Shown here: positions 7,582-16,829 of the stretch, one piece after another
Position numbering within the stretch: position 1 is the first letter of the stretch
Layout of the letters: each line of letters starts with the position of its first letter
Origin: Eubacteriales bacterium
GTDB taxonomy: Bacteria > Bacillota > Clostridia > Christensenellales > UMGS416
Assembly (NCBI GenBank): GCA_028693155.1
Contig: JAQUVY010000014.1
Span: 1-35,827, forward strand
Direction: 5' to 3'
Length of the DNA stretch: 35,827 nt
The notes under the pieces: generated by a model
Database searches by the model: none
Told to the model about the DNA's origin: nothing
What the model saw: only the letters and a program-made list of their open reading frames with translations
Translations under genes and position numbers: made by a program

Positions 7582-9774
7582 TTATTTTGCCGCCCGGAAT
7601 ACGTCCTTGACTTCGGGCATTCGCTTCAGGGCTTTCATCAGATTTTCCAACTGCTGCTTGCCGGAGATCTCCACCACGAAAAACATCTCCGCCATGCCCT
7701 GGGCGTCCATGCGGGCGTTCACTTCCTGCATTTTCACGTTGTTGGCGCTGATGGTGTTGGTAATATCCACAAACAGACCCGGGCGGTCATACGCCAGCAC
7801 CTTGAACTGGGAACGGTACTCGCTGTTGTCGTCCCCTTCCCAAGCCACCTCGATGATGCGGCTGGGGTCCTTAAGCATATCGCCGATGTTGGGGCAGTCG
7901 CGCCGATGCACCGACACGCCTCTTCCCCGGGTGATGAAGCCTACGATCTCATCGTTGGGCACGGGGCTGCAGCACCGGGCAAAGCGCACCAGCATGCCGC
8001 TGTAGCCCTTCACCGTGACGCCATGGCCGCTGCGCGCCTTGGCCGCCGTCTTTTCCCCGCTGGAAACGGCCTCAAGCTCGGGCTCCTCCCCTTGCAGCAG
8101 CTTCTCCAGCGCCTGGCGCTGATGCTCGCGCACCTCCTGCTTATATTCCTGCTGCAGCCGTCCCACGATCTGCCCGGCAGGGATGCCGCCGTAGCCCACG
8201 GCGGCGTACATATCTTCCAAAGAGCTGACGGTGAAGCGCTTGTACAGCTTCTTCAGCCATTCGGGGCGCATCATCTCCCCCATGGGCAGACCCACGCGCT
8301 TGAACGCCTCTTCCAGCATGGCCTTGCCCTTGTCAATGTTCTCGTCCTTGCATTCCTTCTTGAACCAGGCGCGGATCTTGCTGCGCGCCTGGGGAGATTT
8401 GGCGATCTTCAGCCAATCGCGGCTGGGCCCGCGCGACGAATTTGACGTAATGATCTCCACAATATCGCCGGTCTTGAGCGGCGCGTCCAGCTGCACCATG
8501 CGGCCGTTGACCCGCGCGCCCACGCACTTGTTGCCCACCGCGCTGTGGATGCAGTAAGCGAAGTCGATGGGCGTCGCCCCGGCCGGCAGGTTGATGACAT
8601 CGCTGCGGGGGGTAAACACAAAAATCTCTCCGCTGAACAGATCCATCTTCAGCGAATCCATGAATTCATGCGCGTCGCTGGTGTCGTTCTGCCATTCCAA
8701 AATGGAGCGCAGCCACTCCAGCTTGCCGTCCAGATCGGTGGCGTTGGTGCGCTGTTCTTTATATTTCCAGTGCGCCGCGATGCCGTATTCCGCCGTGCGG
8801 TGCATCTCCTCCGTGCGGATCTGCACCTCAAAGGGTCGGCCGTGCTCGCCCATCAGCGTGGTGTGCAGGGACTGATACAGGTTTTCCTTGGGCACGGCGA
8901 TATAATCCTTGAAACGCCCGGGAATGGGCTTCCACATGGTATGCACCATGCCCAGCGCGCCGTAGCAGTCCTTCAGCGTCTCCACCACAATGCGCACGGC
9001 CATAATATCAAAGATCTGCTCGAAAGATTTCTCCTTTTGGTGCATCTTCTTATAAATGCTGTAGAAATGCTTGGTGCGGCCATCCACATGGCCCTTGATG
9101 CCCATCTCTTCCAGCTTGCCGCGGATGGTCTGAATGATCTCGGCAATCTCGCTCTCCCGCTGACTGTAGGCCTGTATCAGGTGCTCGATCTCCTCGTAGC
9201 CCTCCCGATCCAAATAATACAGAGACAGATCCTCCAGCTCGCACTTGATGCTGAAAATGCCCAGGCGATGCGCCAGCGGCGCGTAAATATCCAGCGTCTC
9301 CCGGGCCACGCGCTTCTGTTTCTCCGGCTCGGTATATTGCAGGGTGCGCATATTGTGCAGGCGGTCGGCCAGCTTGATGAGGATGACGCGGATGTCATTG
9401 GACATGGCCAGCAGCATACGGCGGATATTCTCCGCCTGGCGCTCCTCGGTGTTTTGATACTCCACCTTGCTGATCTTGGTAAGCCCGCTCACCAGCTGGG
9501 CGATCTCATCGCCAAAGAGCTGACGCACCTCGTCGGCTGTCGCCGGAGTATCCTCCACCACATCGTGCAGCAGCGCTGCGGAAATGGTAGCCGAATCCAT
9601 CTCCAGCTCCAGCAAAATGCGCGCCACCGCACAGGGGTGCACAAAATAAGGCTCGCCCGACTCGCGGTTTTGTCCTATGTGCGCCTTCTGCGCATAGCGA
9701 TACGCCCGCTCCACAAGCTCCACATCGAGCTTATCCCGGTACTCACGCCTTACCTGATCTAAAAACCCTTCCAA
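7582..9774 (-). CDS. relA: Bifunctional (p)ppGpp synthetase/hydrolase (RelA/SpoT family)
   Basis: It makes and degrades the stringent-response alarmone on ribosomes. The 730-aa protein has the full long-RSH layout: an HD hydrolase domain with intact HD at residues 70-71 (ALLHDVVED), a synthetase domain with YQSLHTT and EYGIAAHWKYK near 305-335, TGS near 390-450, and a C-terminal ACT domain near 655-730. Both activities look intact. The start is TTG at 9774, supported by GGAG seven bases upstream; no ATG gives the full N-terminus. It sits between apt and dtd. Confidence 0.96.
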   Translation of the reverse strand: MEGFLDQVRREYRDKLDVELVERAYRYAQKAHIGQNRESGEPYFVHPCAVARILLELEMDSATISAALLHDVVEDTPATADEVRQLFGDEIAQLVSGLTKISKVEYQNTEERQAENIRRMLLAMSNDIRVILIKLADRLHNMRTLQYTEPEKQKRVARETLDIYAPLAHRLGIFSIKCELEDLSLYYLDREGYEEIEHLIQAYSQRESEIAEIIQTIRGKLEEMGIKGHVDGRTKHFYSIYKKMHQKEKSFEQIFDIMAVRIVVETLKDCYGALGMVHTMWKPIPGRFKDYIAVPKENLYQSLHTTLMGEHGRPFEVQIRTEEMHRTAEYGIAAHWKYKEQRTNATDLDGKLEWLRSILEWQNDTSDAHEFMDSLKMDLFSGEIFVFTPRSDVINLPAGATPIDFAYCIHSAVGNKCVGARVNGRMVQLDAPLKTGDIVEIITSNSSRGPSRDWLKIAKSPQARSKIRAWFKKECKDENIDKGKAMLEEAFKRVGLPMGEMMRPEWLKKLYKRFTVSSLEDMYAAVGYGGIPAGQIVGRLQQEYKQEVREHQRQALEKLLQGEEPELEAVSSGEKTAAKARSGHGVTVKGYSGMLVRFARCCSPVPNDEIVGFITRGRGVSVHRRDCPNIGDMLKDPSRIIEVAWEGDDNSEYRSQFKVLAYDRPGLFVDITNTISANNVKMQEVNARMDAQGMAEMFFVVEISGKQQLENLMKALKRMPEVKDVFRAAK

Positions 9775-9811
9775 TTTGACTCTCCGTTCCGTGCACGCCC
9801 CGGTGTTTTGG

Positions 9812-10327
9812 TTAATATTTTATGGCGGAAAAAACCTCATAGCCTTCCAACAGCTCCCTGCCGGAATACATGGTCATCTCCATGGCAAAGCACACCGCCG
9901 CCACTTCCGCGCCCATCTGTTTCACGATCTGGCAGCTGGCCAAAGCCGTGCTGCCCGTGGCCAGCAGATCATCCACCACTGCCACGCGCTGCCCCTTTTC
10001 AATGGCGTCCTTATGAATCTCCAGCGTGTCGCTTCGTCCCTGTTCAATCTGATACTCATACCGATAGGTATCACCCGGCAGTCGTCCCGGGCGGCGCACC
10101 GGCACAAAGCCCGCGCCCAGGCGATAGGCCACAGCCGCGCCCAGCACAAAGCCCAGCGCTTCGGGTCCCACCACAACGTCGATCTGCCTATCCTTGAGCG
10201 CCTCATACATGCGATCCACCAGCTCGCGAAGCGCTTCGGGATCGCGCAGCAGTGTGGTAATATCCCGGTAACGCAGACCGGGCATGGGGAAATCATTGAT
10301 AACGCGGATCTTATCCTTCAGATTCAT
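9812..10327 (-). CDS. apt: Adenine phosphoribosyltransferase
   Basis: It salvages adenine to AMP using PRPP. The 171-aa length is standard. The N-terminal DFPMPGLRYRDIT and the PRPP-binding block AVVDDLLATGSTALA are typical of bacterial Apt. The ATG at 10327 gives the usual N-terminus (MNLKDKIRVI) and has GGTGG eight bases upstream; a GTG four codons earlier overlaps that SD. It overlaps the end of recJ by 17 bases, so coupling is likely. Confidence 0.95.
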   Translation of the reverse strand: MNLKDKIRVINDFPMPGLRYRDITTLLRDPEALRELVDRMYEALKDRQIDVVVGPEALGFVLGAAVAYRLGAGFVPVRRPGRLPGDTYRYEYQIEQGRSDTLEIHKDAIEKGQRVAVVDDLLATGSTALASCQIVKQMGAEVAAVCFAMEMTMYSGRELLEGYEVFSAIKY

Positions 10328-12737
10328 GAGAGGTTCCACCTTTCCACTGTTCTAAGCTTCGGAATGTGGCGCTTTGCCACAAATCAACCTTTTTGCCGAC
10401 TTCTATGCGCCACCACGGCGGGCACTGCACCGGCGCGATGAGCTCCAGCTCGGCAAAAATGCGCAGACCCAAATCGCCCTGCCAGGCGGGCAGCCCCAGA
10501 AAATCCCGATCCTCCGGGCCGCGGCAGGCGCCCGAAGCCACGCCCTGCTTCACTCTCCGGTATACCTCCAGCAATTCCTGACGCCCAAAGGCAGCCAATT
10601 CCTCACCAAACGCTCCCGGCAAAGTGGGATACTTTATTATATAGCATTGCCCGTTTTTCAGCAATCGTGTTTTCAGCGCCGCCTCATAGGCGGGGTTCAG
10701 GGGCTGCGCCGGCAAAAAAAGCCTGCTGTACCGCCCCATAGGCAACCCGTCGGGGATGGGCGCGGCCAACACCGTATTTTCCCCCAGCAGCGCTTTTACC
10801 GGACGCAGCGTTTCGGCATAGCACCGCTCCCCGCAGTCGTTCTCCTGCAAAATGCGGCGCACCGCGTCCCATTGCTGCGGGGTGTGGCAAAGCACGGCCG
10901 TGCCCCAAGGGGAAGCGCGCAGCGCCGCGCACAGCGCCTGCGCCCACGCATCGGCGTCCAGACCTTCGCCCGCAGGGGGAAGTTGGGAGTCGCCTGCGCA
11001 AAACTGCGCCGCGAGGCTTCGTTGCCAGGCTTGCGCACTCACCGCAGGCAGCCCGCCCTGCCCGGGAAAAATCCGCTCGGCCTTCAGCTGCAGCCGAGTG
11101 TGCCCGCCAAAGGTGTTTTCTTCGGGGGAGAACAGCAGGTCGCAGGGTTCTCCGCTTTTCACGGCGTCGGCCTGCTCCCCCTGCGAAAACGCGATGCCCT
11201 CCAGCGCCGGTTCCTTCAGCATAAACTTGAGGTGTTTCCCCTGGGAAAGCGTCCGCACGCCTTCGGGACAGATGCCCCGCAGCAGCAGCACCGGCCTCGG
11301 GTTGCCGTAGCCGCAGGGCTCCATCTGATGGATCTCCCGTGCCAACCCCAGATCCAGCTCTTCCGGCTGGCATTCCATATCGTACCGGTACAGCGGCAAA
11401 AAGACGCCGTCCGGGTAGGTGCGCCGGAGGTATTCATCCAGTTCATCCCGAAAAGTGGGAATGTTTTCCGCAGAAATGGCGCACCCGGCAGCCTGCTCGT
11501 GCCCTCCAAAGCGGGTCAGCAGGCCTGCGCAGCTCTTCATGGCCTCATAAATATGCACGCCGGGAATGCTGCGGGCGGAGCCGTAGCAGCCCTCCTCCCC
11601 CTGCCCGAACAACACGGTGGGGCGGTGGTAACGCTCAGCGATGCGCGCCGCGACGATGCCGATCACCCCCGCGTTCCAATGGGGCTGCACCAGCACGATG
11701 CAGCGCTGATGCTCAAAATCATACTGACCCTCCAGCATGGCCAGCGCTTCGTCCAAAATGGCCGCGCAGGTCTGCTGGCGTTCCTGATTGTCCTGCTCCA
11801 GCTGGCGCGCCAGCCGGCCGGCCGTTTCTTCATCCGTACATTGCAGCAGCTCGGCGCTGCGGTGCGCCAGCTCCATGCGTCCGCCGGCGTTGATGCGCGG
11901 CCCCAGCTGGAAACCCAAATGATAGGCGCGCACCTCGCCCTGAATTCCCGCCGATTCCATCAGCGCGCGCAGCCCCGGCCGGGGCGACTCGTTCATGCGC
12001 GCCAGCCCCAGCTGCACGAAAAGCCGGTTCTCCTCCTGCAAGGGCACAATATCCGCCACGGTAGCCAGGGCGATCAGATCCATCCCGGCCAGCAGCGCCT
12101 CCGTCCCCCCCAGCGCCTGTGCCAGCTTTCCCGCCACGCCCGTGCCGCACAGCCCCGCAAAGGGATATTGGCTATCTGCCCGCTTGGGGTCGACCACGGC
12201 CGCGCACTGGGGCAGCGTTTCCGGGCACTCGTGATGATCGGTGATGATCAGATCCATGCCAAGAGATTTCGCCAGCGCCGCCTCGGCCAGGTTGGTAACG
12301 CCGCAGTCCACCGTAATCAGCAGGTCGGTATCGGCTGCCAGCTGCTTCACCGCCTCGGTGTTCAGCCCGTAGCCCTCATGGTGACGGGACGGAATATACC
12401 ACCGCGGCTGCGCCCCGACGCTGCGGAAATACTCGCACAGCAGCGTAACGGCCGACACACCGTCCACATCATAATCGCCATAGAGCGTGATGCGCTCTCC
12501 TTGCTCCAGCGCGCTGCGAATGCGCTGCACCGCCGCTTCCATATCGGGCAGCAAAAAAGGATCGTGGCAGTGCGCCAAGTCCGGCGCCGCATATGCCCGA
12601 TAGCGCTCGGGCGTATCAATACCCCGGGCAAGGAGCAGCCGCGCCGTCAGCGGGCGCACCCCCGCCAACCGTGCCATCTGCTGCACGGCTTCCTCCTGAG
12701 CCTCCAGTGTGTTGCGCATCTTCAGCGTGTAGAGCAA
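10311..12737 (-). CDS. recJ: Single-stranded-DNA-specific 5'-3' exonuclease RecJ
   Basis: A DHH-family exonuclease for recombination and mismatch or base-excision repair. Motif I DYDVDG (near residue 88), motif II VDCG and motif III DHH are present, so the metal site is intact. At 808 aa it is longer than the E. coli enzyme (577) but similar to Firmicute RecJ, which carries a C-terminal extension. TTG at 12737 is proposed as the start because AGGAGG lies exactly eight bases upstream; an upstream in-frame TTG lies before the SD, and the first ATG (12719) is too far. It overlaps apt at its 3' end. Confidence 0.93.
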   Translation of the reverse strand: MLYTLKMRNTLEAQEEAVQQMARLAGVRPLTARLLLARGIDTPERYRAYAAPDLAHCHDPFLLPDMEAAVQRIRSALEQGERITLYGDYDVDGVSAVTLLCEYFRSVGAQPRWYIPSRHHEGYGLNTEAVKQLAADTDLLITVDCGVTNLAEAALAKSLGMDLIITDHHECPETLPQCAAVVDPKRADSQYPFAGLCGTGVAGKLAQALGGTEALLAGMDLIALATVADIVPLQEENRLFVQLGLARMNESPRPGLRALMESAGIQGEVRAYHLGFQLGPRINAGGRMELAHRSAELLQCTDEETAGRLARQLEQDNQERQQTCAAILDEALAMLEGQYDFEHQRCIVLVQPHWNAGVIGIVAARIAERYHRPTVLFGQGEEGCYGSARSIPGVHIYEAMKSCAGLLTRFGGHEQAAGCAISAENIPTFRDELDEYLRRTYPDGVFLPLYRYDMECQPEELDLGLAREIHQMEPCGYGNPRPVLLLRGICPEGVRTLSQGKHLKFMLKEPALEGIAFSQGEQADAVKSGEPCDLLFSPEENTFGGHTRLQLKAERIFPGQGGLPAVSAQAWQRSLAAQFCAGDSQLPPAGEGLDADAWAQALCAALRASPWGTAVLCHTPQQWDAVRRILQENDCGERCYAETLRPVKALLGENTVLAAPIPDGLPMGRYSRLFLPAQPLNPAYEAALKTRLLKNGQCYIIKYPTLPGAFGEELAAFGRQELLEVYRRVKQGVASGACRGPEDRDFLGLPAWQGDLGLRIFAELELIAPVQCPPWWRIEVGKKVDLWQSATFRSLEQWKGGTSHESEG

Positions 12738-12763
12738 TGGGGTTTCCTCCTCATAAAGCAATA

Positions 12764-12782
12764 CCCTCCCGCAATGGGAGGG
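12764..12782 (-). other. Stem-loop between secF and recJ
   Basis: CCCTCCC/GGGAGGG (12764-12770 and 12776-12782) forms a 7-bp stem with a five-base loop, 24 bases after the secF stop. The following bases on the minus strand (TATTGCTTT) are not a good T-tract. It is perhaps a weak terminator or a processing site. Confidence 0.4.
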
Positions 12783-12806
12783 CAGTGCAAAGTTTCAACG
12801 TATGGA

Positions 12807-13742
12807 TCACGCCTTGGCAGTCTTGGCCTTTGCCTCGCCGCCCTTAGCGCCCTTTTTCGCTTTTCCGTGCTTGCCGATGCGGTGCAACCACACCCAAACA
12901 GGTCCGGCAATGAACAGCGAAGAATACAGGCCACTGACAATGCCCACCAGCAACGGCAGTGTGAAGATCTTGATGCTGGTCACACCGAAAATGTACAACG
13001 CCAGCACCGTAAAGAGCGTGGTTACTGTGGTATTGATGGTACGGGACAGGCAGGAGTTGATGCTTTCGTCCACCAGCTCTTCATTGCTCATGCGGCGGCT
13101 GCGCCGCTTATTTTCGCGAACACGGTCGAAGATAATGATCGTGTTGTTGATGGAATAACCGACAATGGTCAGCATGGCCGCGATAAAGGTGCTGTCCACC
13201 TGGGTGCGGGTGACCGCCATGACGGCAACCATCATCATCACGTCATGCAGCAGCGCAATGACCGCCGTGAGGCCCGACAAAAACTCAAACCGGATCCAGA
13301 TGTACAACAGCATCAGCACGCAGGCCACCGCCACCGCGGTAAAAGCGTTTTTGCGCAGCTCCGCGCCGGCAACCGCGCCCACGCGATCCAGCGAGCCCTG
13401 ATCGGCAGTGGGATAAACCTCCTGCAGCGCGTCGATGAACGCGGTGCGCTTGGTGTTCTGCTCCTCAGGATCCGCGTCCTTGTCCTGATAACGCAGCACC
13501 ACCTGATTGTCGCCCGACAAAGAAAACTGGTAATCGCCCACGTTCATGCCGCTGGCCTTGAACACATCCTCGACCTTGTTCAATTCAAAGCTCTCATCAA
13601 ACGTGATGTTCAGAATGGAACCGCCGGTAAAGTCGATGCCCAGGTTGAACCCTTTGAACACGAGCACCAGCAGGCCCGCCAACAGCAGCACCACGGAGAT
13701 CCCGCACAGAAGCACAGCATGTTTCATGACTTTGATCTTCAT
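12807..13742 (-). CDS. secF: Protein translocase subunit SecF
   Basis: With SecD it forms the membrane complex that uses the proton-motive force to complete Sec-dependent export. The 311-aa protein has six expected membrane segments, the first at about residues 8-28, then a periplasm-type loop beginning with the conserved GIDFTGGS. The RND-like signature near residue 190-210 reads VGYSINNTIIIFDRVREN, which is diagnostic. The C-terminus is Lys/Ala-rich. The ATG is one base after the secD stop, with GGAGG inside the end of secD. Confidence 0.96.
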   Translation of the reverse strand: MKIKVMKHAVLLCGISVVLLLAGLLVLVFKGFNLGIDFTGGSILNITFDESFELNKVEDVFKASGMNVGDYQFSLSGDNQVVLRYQDKDADPEEQNTKRTAFIDALQEVYPTADQGSLDRVGAVAGAELRKNAFTAVAVACVLMLLYIWIRFEFLSGLTAVIALLHDVMMMVAVMAVTRTQVDSTFIAAMLTIVGYSINNTIIIFDRVRENKRRSRRMSNEELVDESINSCLSRTINTTVTTLFTVLALYIFGVTSIKIFTLPLLVGIVSGLYSSLFIAGPVWVWLHRIGKHGKAKKGAKGGEAKAKTAKA

Positions 13743-13743
13743 G

Positions 13744-15018
13744 TTACGCCTCCTCCTTCTTGATGGATTTCCGGGACACCCCGTAAAGCCAGGTATTGTT
13801 GATATCCAGATTGACGATCAGCTTGAACACGCCGCGCGAAACCAGCAGCGCGGTAATCATGGAAGCGATGATGCCAATGAGCAGCGTATAAGCGAAGCCC
13901 TTAATGGAGCCGGTACCCAGCACCATCAGCACAACACCCGCGATGATGGTGGTAATGTTGGCGTCAAAGATTGCCACGCCCGCCTTGGCATAGCCGGTCT
14001 CCACAGCGGAGCGCACGGTCTTGCCCGAGCGGATCTCTTCTTTGATGCGCTCGTAAATAACCACGTTGGCGTCCACCGCCATGCCCATGCCCAGGATAAT
14101 GCCGGCGATGCCGGGCAGCGTCAGCTGCACCCCGAAGGCAGAGATGGTGGTCAAAACGATCATGATATACAGCACCAGGCACAGGTCGGCGACCAGACCG
14201 GGCATGCGGTAATACAGCAGCATGAACACCAGCACGGCAGCCACGCCGATCACGCCGGCCAGCACGCCGCTTTTCAGTGCATCCACACCCAGCGTCGCGC
14301 TGATGGTGCGGACCTCGATCTGCTTGATATCCAGCGGCAGTGCGCCGCTCTGGATCTGCAAAGCCAGCTTTTCCGCCGCGGCATAATCCGCGAAGCTGCC
14401 CTCAATGTAGCCCTCGCCGCTGGGGATCTGCGTATTGACGGTAGGCGCGGAAATCTCCACGCCGTCCAGCATGATGCGGATCGCGGACTTGCTGGCGGCC
14501 AGCTTGGCGGTGGCGGAGCTAAAGAGCTTGGTGCCTTCGTCGTTGAGCTTGAAATTCACAACGTAGGCGCCCTGATAGGTTCCGGGCTCGGCGTTCACCA
14601 CATGGGAGCCGTCGATGACCACGTTGCCGTCGGGATCGAGGAACTCCAGCTTGGCGGGCTGACCGATGATGCTCAGCACCTGCTCGGGATCGCTGACGTT
14701 GGGGATCTCCACGCGGATCTGCGCGGTACCCTGCTGGGTAATGGTGGCCTCGGTATATCCGGCCGAATCAAGGCGGTTGCGCATCACCTCAATGGTGCCC
14801 TTCATGTCGTCAGCCAGTGTTTCCAGCGTCTCATCGACCGCCTGGTATACGGCATACACGCCGCCGTTCAGATCTAAGCCCTTGCTGATGGCGCGGCTGT
14901 CGGTAAAGGGAATATGGTCATATTTCCCCAACGGAATCTCAACAAGGCCGGTGATTGTCCAGCCGATGGTGAGAACCACTACCAGAATCAGCAAAAGCAG
15001 ACTGGTGGATTTCTTCAT
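13744..15018 (-). CDS. secD: Protein translocase subunit SecD
   Basis: Partner of SecF in the SecDF export motor. The 424-aa protein is the short Firmicute form with one N-terminal membrane segment (about residues 6-26), the conserved GLDLNGGVYAVY (GLDL-GG-) motif, a large extracytoplasmic domain and five C-terminal membrane segments including GMGMAVDANVVIYERIKEE. GGGGGG lies eight bases before the ATG at 15018. First gene of the minus-strand run that reaches hemZ; a strong promoter lies 55 bases upstream. Confidence 0.97.
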   Translation of the reverse strand: MKKSTSLLLLILVVVLTIGWTITGLVEIPLGKYDHIPFTDSRAISKGLDLNGGVYAVYQAVDETLETLADDMKGTIEVMRNRLDSAGYTEATITQQGTAQIRVEIPNVSDPEQVLSIIGQPAKLEFLDPDGNVVIDGSHVVNAEPGTYQGAYVVNFKLNDEGTKLFSSATAKLAASKSAIRIMLDGVEISAPTVNTQIPSGEGYIEGSFADYAAAEKLALQIQSGALPLDIKQIEVRTISATLGVDALKSGVLAGVIGVAAVLVFMLLYYRMPGLVADLCLVLYIMIVLTTISAFGVQLTLPGIAGIILGMGMAVDANVVIYERIKEEIRSGKTVRSAVETGYAKAGVAIFDANITTIIAGVVLMVLGTGSIKGFAYTLLIGIIASMITALLVSRGVFKLIVNLDINNTWLYGVSRKSIKKEEA

Positions 15019-15073
15019 CAGATGCCCCCCTCACAAATTGACAAATTACATGGTTGGAATGTCATACTAACTG

Positions 15074-15102
15074 ATTATATCTTTGTGTTTCTGTATAGTC
15101 AA
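15074..15102 (-). promoter_or_regulatory. Sigma-A promoter upstream of secD
   Basis: -35 TTGACT (15102-15097), a 17-base spacer, and a consensus -10 TATAAT (15079-15074). It is the only clear promoter for the secD-to-hemZ genes. Confidence 0.82.
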
Positions 15103-15139
15103 CCGAAAATTCCCCCCGGATTGGTGAAAACTGCCCATA

Positions 15140-16522
15140 TTACATGCGCAGTTCCATCCATTTGCCCCGGCGAAACCTGAGGTAGATCAGCAGACCGCGC
15201 GCCGCAAGGTCCGCAACCATCCCCACCCAGGCGCCCATAAGGCCCATTCCCAGGCTGTATGCGCACACCCAGGCCAGCGCCTGTCGGATGCCCCACATGC
15301 ACCCGGCAGAAATGTAGAACGGCCAGCGGGTGTCCCCCGCGCCGCGCAGGGCACCGGATAAAATAATGGCCGTGGCAAAGAGCGGCTGCACCAGCGCAAC
15401 CAGGCGCAGCACCGGCGCTCCCAGCGCGATGACCGCCGCATCGGGCGTGAAAAGCCCCATGATCTGCGGGGAAAAGGCGAACAGCAGGCCGCCGGTGAAA
15501 AGCATGGTGACAAAGCCCAAGCGAAAGGTGATCTGCCCATAACGCCGTGCGCTTTGGGTATCCCCCGCGCCGCAGGCCTGCCCCACCAGCGTGGTGGCCG
15601 CCGCGGCATAGCCGTCGGCCGGCAGATAGCACAGGGACTCGGCCGTGACCCCCAGATGATGAGCCGCCAGCGGCACCGTGCCCAAGCCCGCCACGATGCG
15701 CAGGAACACCAGCTGGCCGCCGTTGATGGCCAGGCGCTCCATGGCGGCGGGCAGCCCCACCTTCAAAATTTTCTTCAGGATGTCCCCATCCCAATGAAAC
15801 CGTGTGCGCAGATCCAGATATACCCGCTGGCGGCGGGAAAGCAGCGCCAGGAACATGAGCACACCCGCCAGCCCCACGCTCACCGCCGTGGCCAGCGCCG
15901 CGCCGCGCACGCCCAGCCCCGCGCCCCACACGCCGAAGCGCAGGCCGAACAAATCGGCCGTATGCGGCTTATAAATCAAAAAATAGTTCCCCGCCACGTT
16001 GACCGCGTTTGCTGCCACGTTGATCAGCATGGGCGCGCGCATATTCCCCGCGCCCCGCAGCACCCCCGAGAGCACAATGGACATCAGGCGAAGGATCAGT
16101 GTGCTCGTCATGATGCGCAGATAATCCACCGCAGCGGGCAGCACGTCGCTGCCCGCGCCCATCCATCGGGGGATCGCGCCGCTCATGGCGGACACCAAAA
16201 CGGTAAGCACCACGCCCAACCCCAGCCCCAAAAGGGCGGCATGGCGTGCCGTATCGCGCGCTTTGTCCTCCTGCGCAGCGCCTACAAAGCGCGCCACCAT
16301 GACCGTCGCACCCACCGCAATGGCGGCAGTGGTGCTGTTGATCATCCACATGGGGGAGGAATTGACCGCAACGGCGGCCGTGGCCGCCGCGCCCAGGCTG
16401 CCCACCATGGCCGTATCCACGATGCTGGTCATGCTGAGCATGATGTTTTCAAAAATGGTGGGGCCGGACAACCGCCACACCTGTGCCAGTTCCGCCCGGC
16501 TGCCAAAAAGCTCCTTTTTCAC
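15140..16522 (-). CDS. MATE-family multidrug/cation efflux protein
   Basis: A cytoplasmic-membrane antiporter of the MatE superfamily that exports cationic drugs or metabolites with Na+ or H+. The 460-aa protein has about 12 hydrophobic segments in two homologous halves. Typical features are the N-terminal SGPTIFENIMLSMTSIVDTAMVG, the VLRGAGNMRAP repeat end of the first half and ALRGAGDTRWP in the second. GTG at 16522 is chosen as start because GGGGGG lies seven bases upstream. It has its own promoter and no obvious partner; the substrate is unknown. A resistance role is possible given the neighbouring ABC-F gene, but not shown. Confidence 0.92.
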   Translation of the reverse strand: MKKELFGSRAELAQVWRLSGPTIFENIMLSMTSIVDTAMVGSLGAAATAAVAVNSSPMWMINSTTAAIAVGATVMVARFVGAAQEDKARDTARHAALLGLGLGVVLTVLVSAMSGAIPRWMGAGSDVLPAAVDYLRIMTSTLILRLMSIVLSGVLRGAGNMRAPMLINVAANAVNVAGNYFLIYKPHTADLFGLRFGVWGAGLGVRGAALATAVSVGLAGVLMFLALLSRRQRVYLDLRTRFHWDGDILKKILKVGLPAAMERLAINGGQLVFLRIVAGLGTVPLAAHHLGVTAESLCYLPADGYAAAATTLVGQACGAGDTQSARRYGQITFRLGFVTMLFTGGLLFAFSPQIMGLFTPDAAVIALGAPVLRLVALVQPLFATAIILSGALRGAGDTRWPFYISAGCMWGIRQALAWVCAYSLGMGLMGAWVGMVADLAARGLLIYLRFRRGKWMELRM

Positions 16523-16549
16523 CTGTGTTCCCCCCTTTGCGTAAAGGGC

Positions 16550-16578
16550 ATTATATCCTACGGGCGGCAAAAGGTAAA
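16550..16578 (-). promoter_or_regulatory. Promoter of the MATE gene
   Basis: -35 TTTACC (16578-16573), a 17-base spacer, and -10 TATAAT (16555-16550), 28 bases before the GTG start. Confidence 0.65.
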
Positions 16579-16583
16579 GCAAG

Positions 16584-16606
16584 ACCCGGCTGAAGGCCAG
16601 CCGGGT
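16584..16606. terminator. Stem-loop between the GNAT remnant and the MATE promoter
   Basis: An 8-bp perfect stem, arms 16584-16591 and 16599-16606 (ACCCGGCT/AGCCGGGT), with a seven-base loop. The T-rich flank (TTCGGTTTATTTTT) is on the plus strand, while the only upstream transcription is on the minus strand, where TCTTGCTTT follows. It probably ends ABC-F transcription, but the polarity evidence is mixed. Confidence 0.45.
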
Positions 16607-16611
16607 TCGGT

Positions 16612-16829
16612 TTATTTTTCGATCATGTGAAACCTTATCGCACCGTCTCGGTCGTTGGGGCGGCGGCTCCCAGCCCATTTTCCCGCAAAAGTCTTCTTTG
16701 CGGACGCAAGACGGTGTCCTGCGCATTGCTGGAGCCCTGCCGCTGGGGCAATGGCAGCGGCTCCCAGCCCGCCGTGCGATACGGCATCATGAATTCTTCG
16801 GGGGTCAGCGTATTGTTCCGTATCGTTAT
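16612..16829 (-). pseudogene. Remnant of a GNAT-family N-acetyltransferase
   Basis: Directly after the ABC-F stop one minus-strand frame reads ITIRNNTLTPEEF...YRTAGWEP, the characteristic start of a GNAT family found in many Clostridia (usually ITIRxNTLTxEEFxxLYRxVGW). No start codon fits. Near the other end two frames give KEDF.GKMGWEP and then RPNDRDGAIRFHMIEK, which resemble the GNAT C-terminal KExFYEKxGFxxRPxxxxGxGM. The acetyl-CoA-binding middle (about 80 codons) is missing and the ends are out of frame. A 14-base repeat GCGGCTCCCAGCCC occurs at 16663-16676 and 16757-16770. The assignment rests on recalled family patterns only. Confidence 0.5.

Noticed and set aside
10374-13763. Very long open frame (over 1100 codons) on the plus strand
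   Set aside because: It lies antisense to recJ and secF, has a composition typical of GC-rich shadow frames (many Gln, His, Arg, Ala), shows no domain pattern, and the opposite strand encodes complete known proteins.
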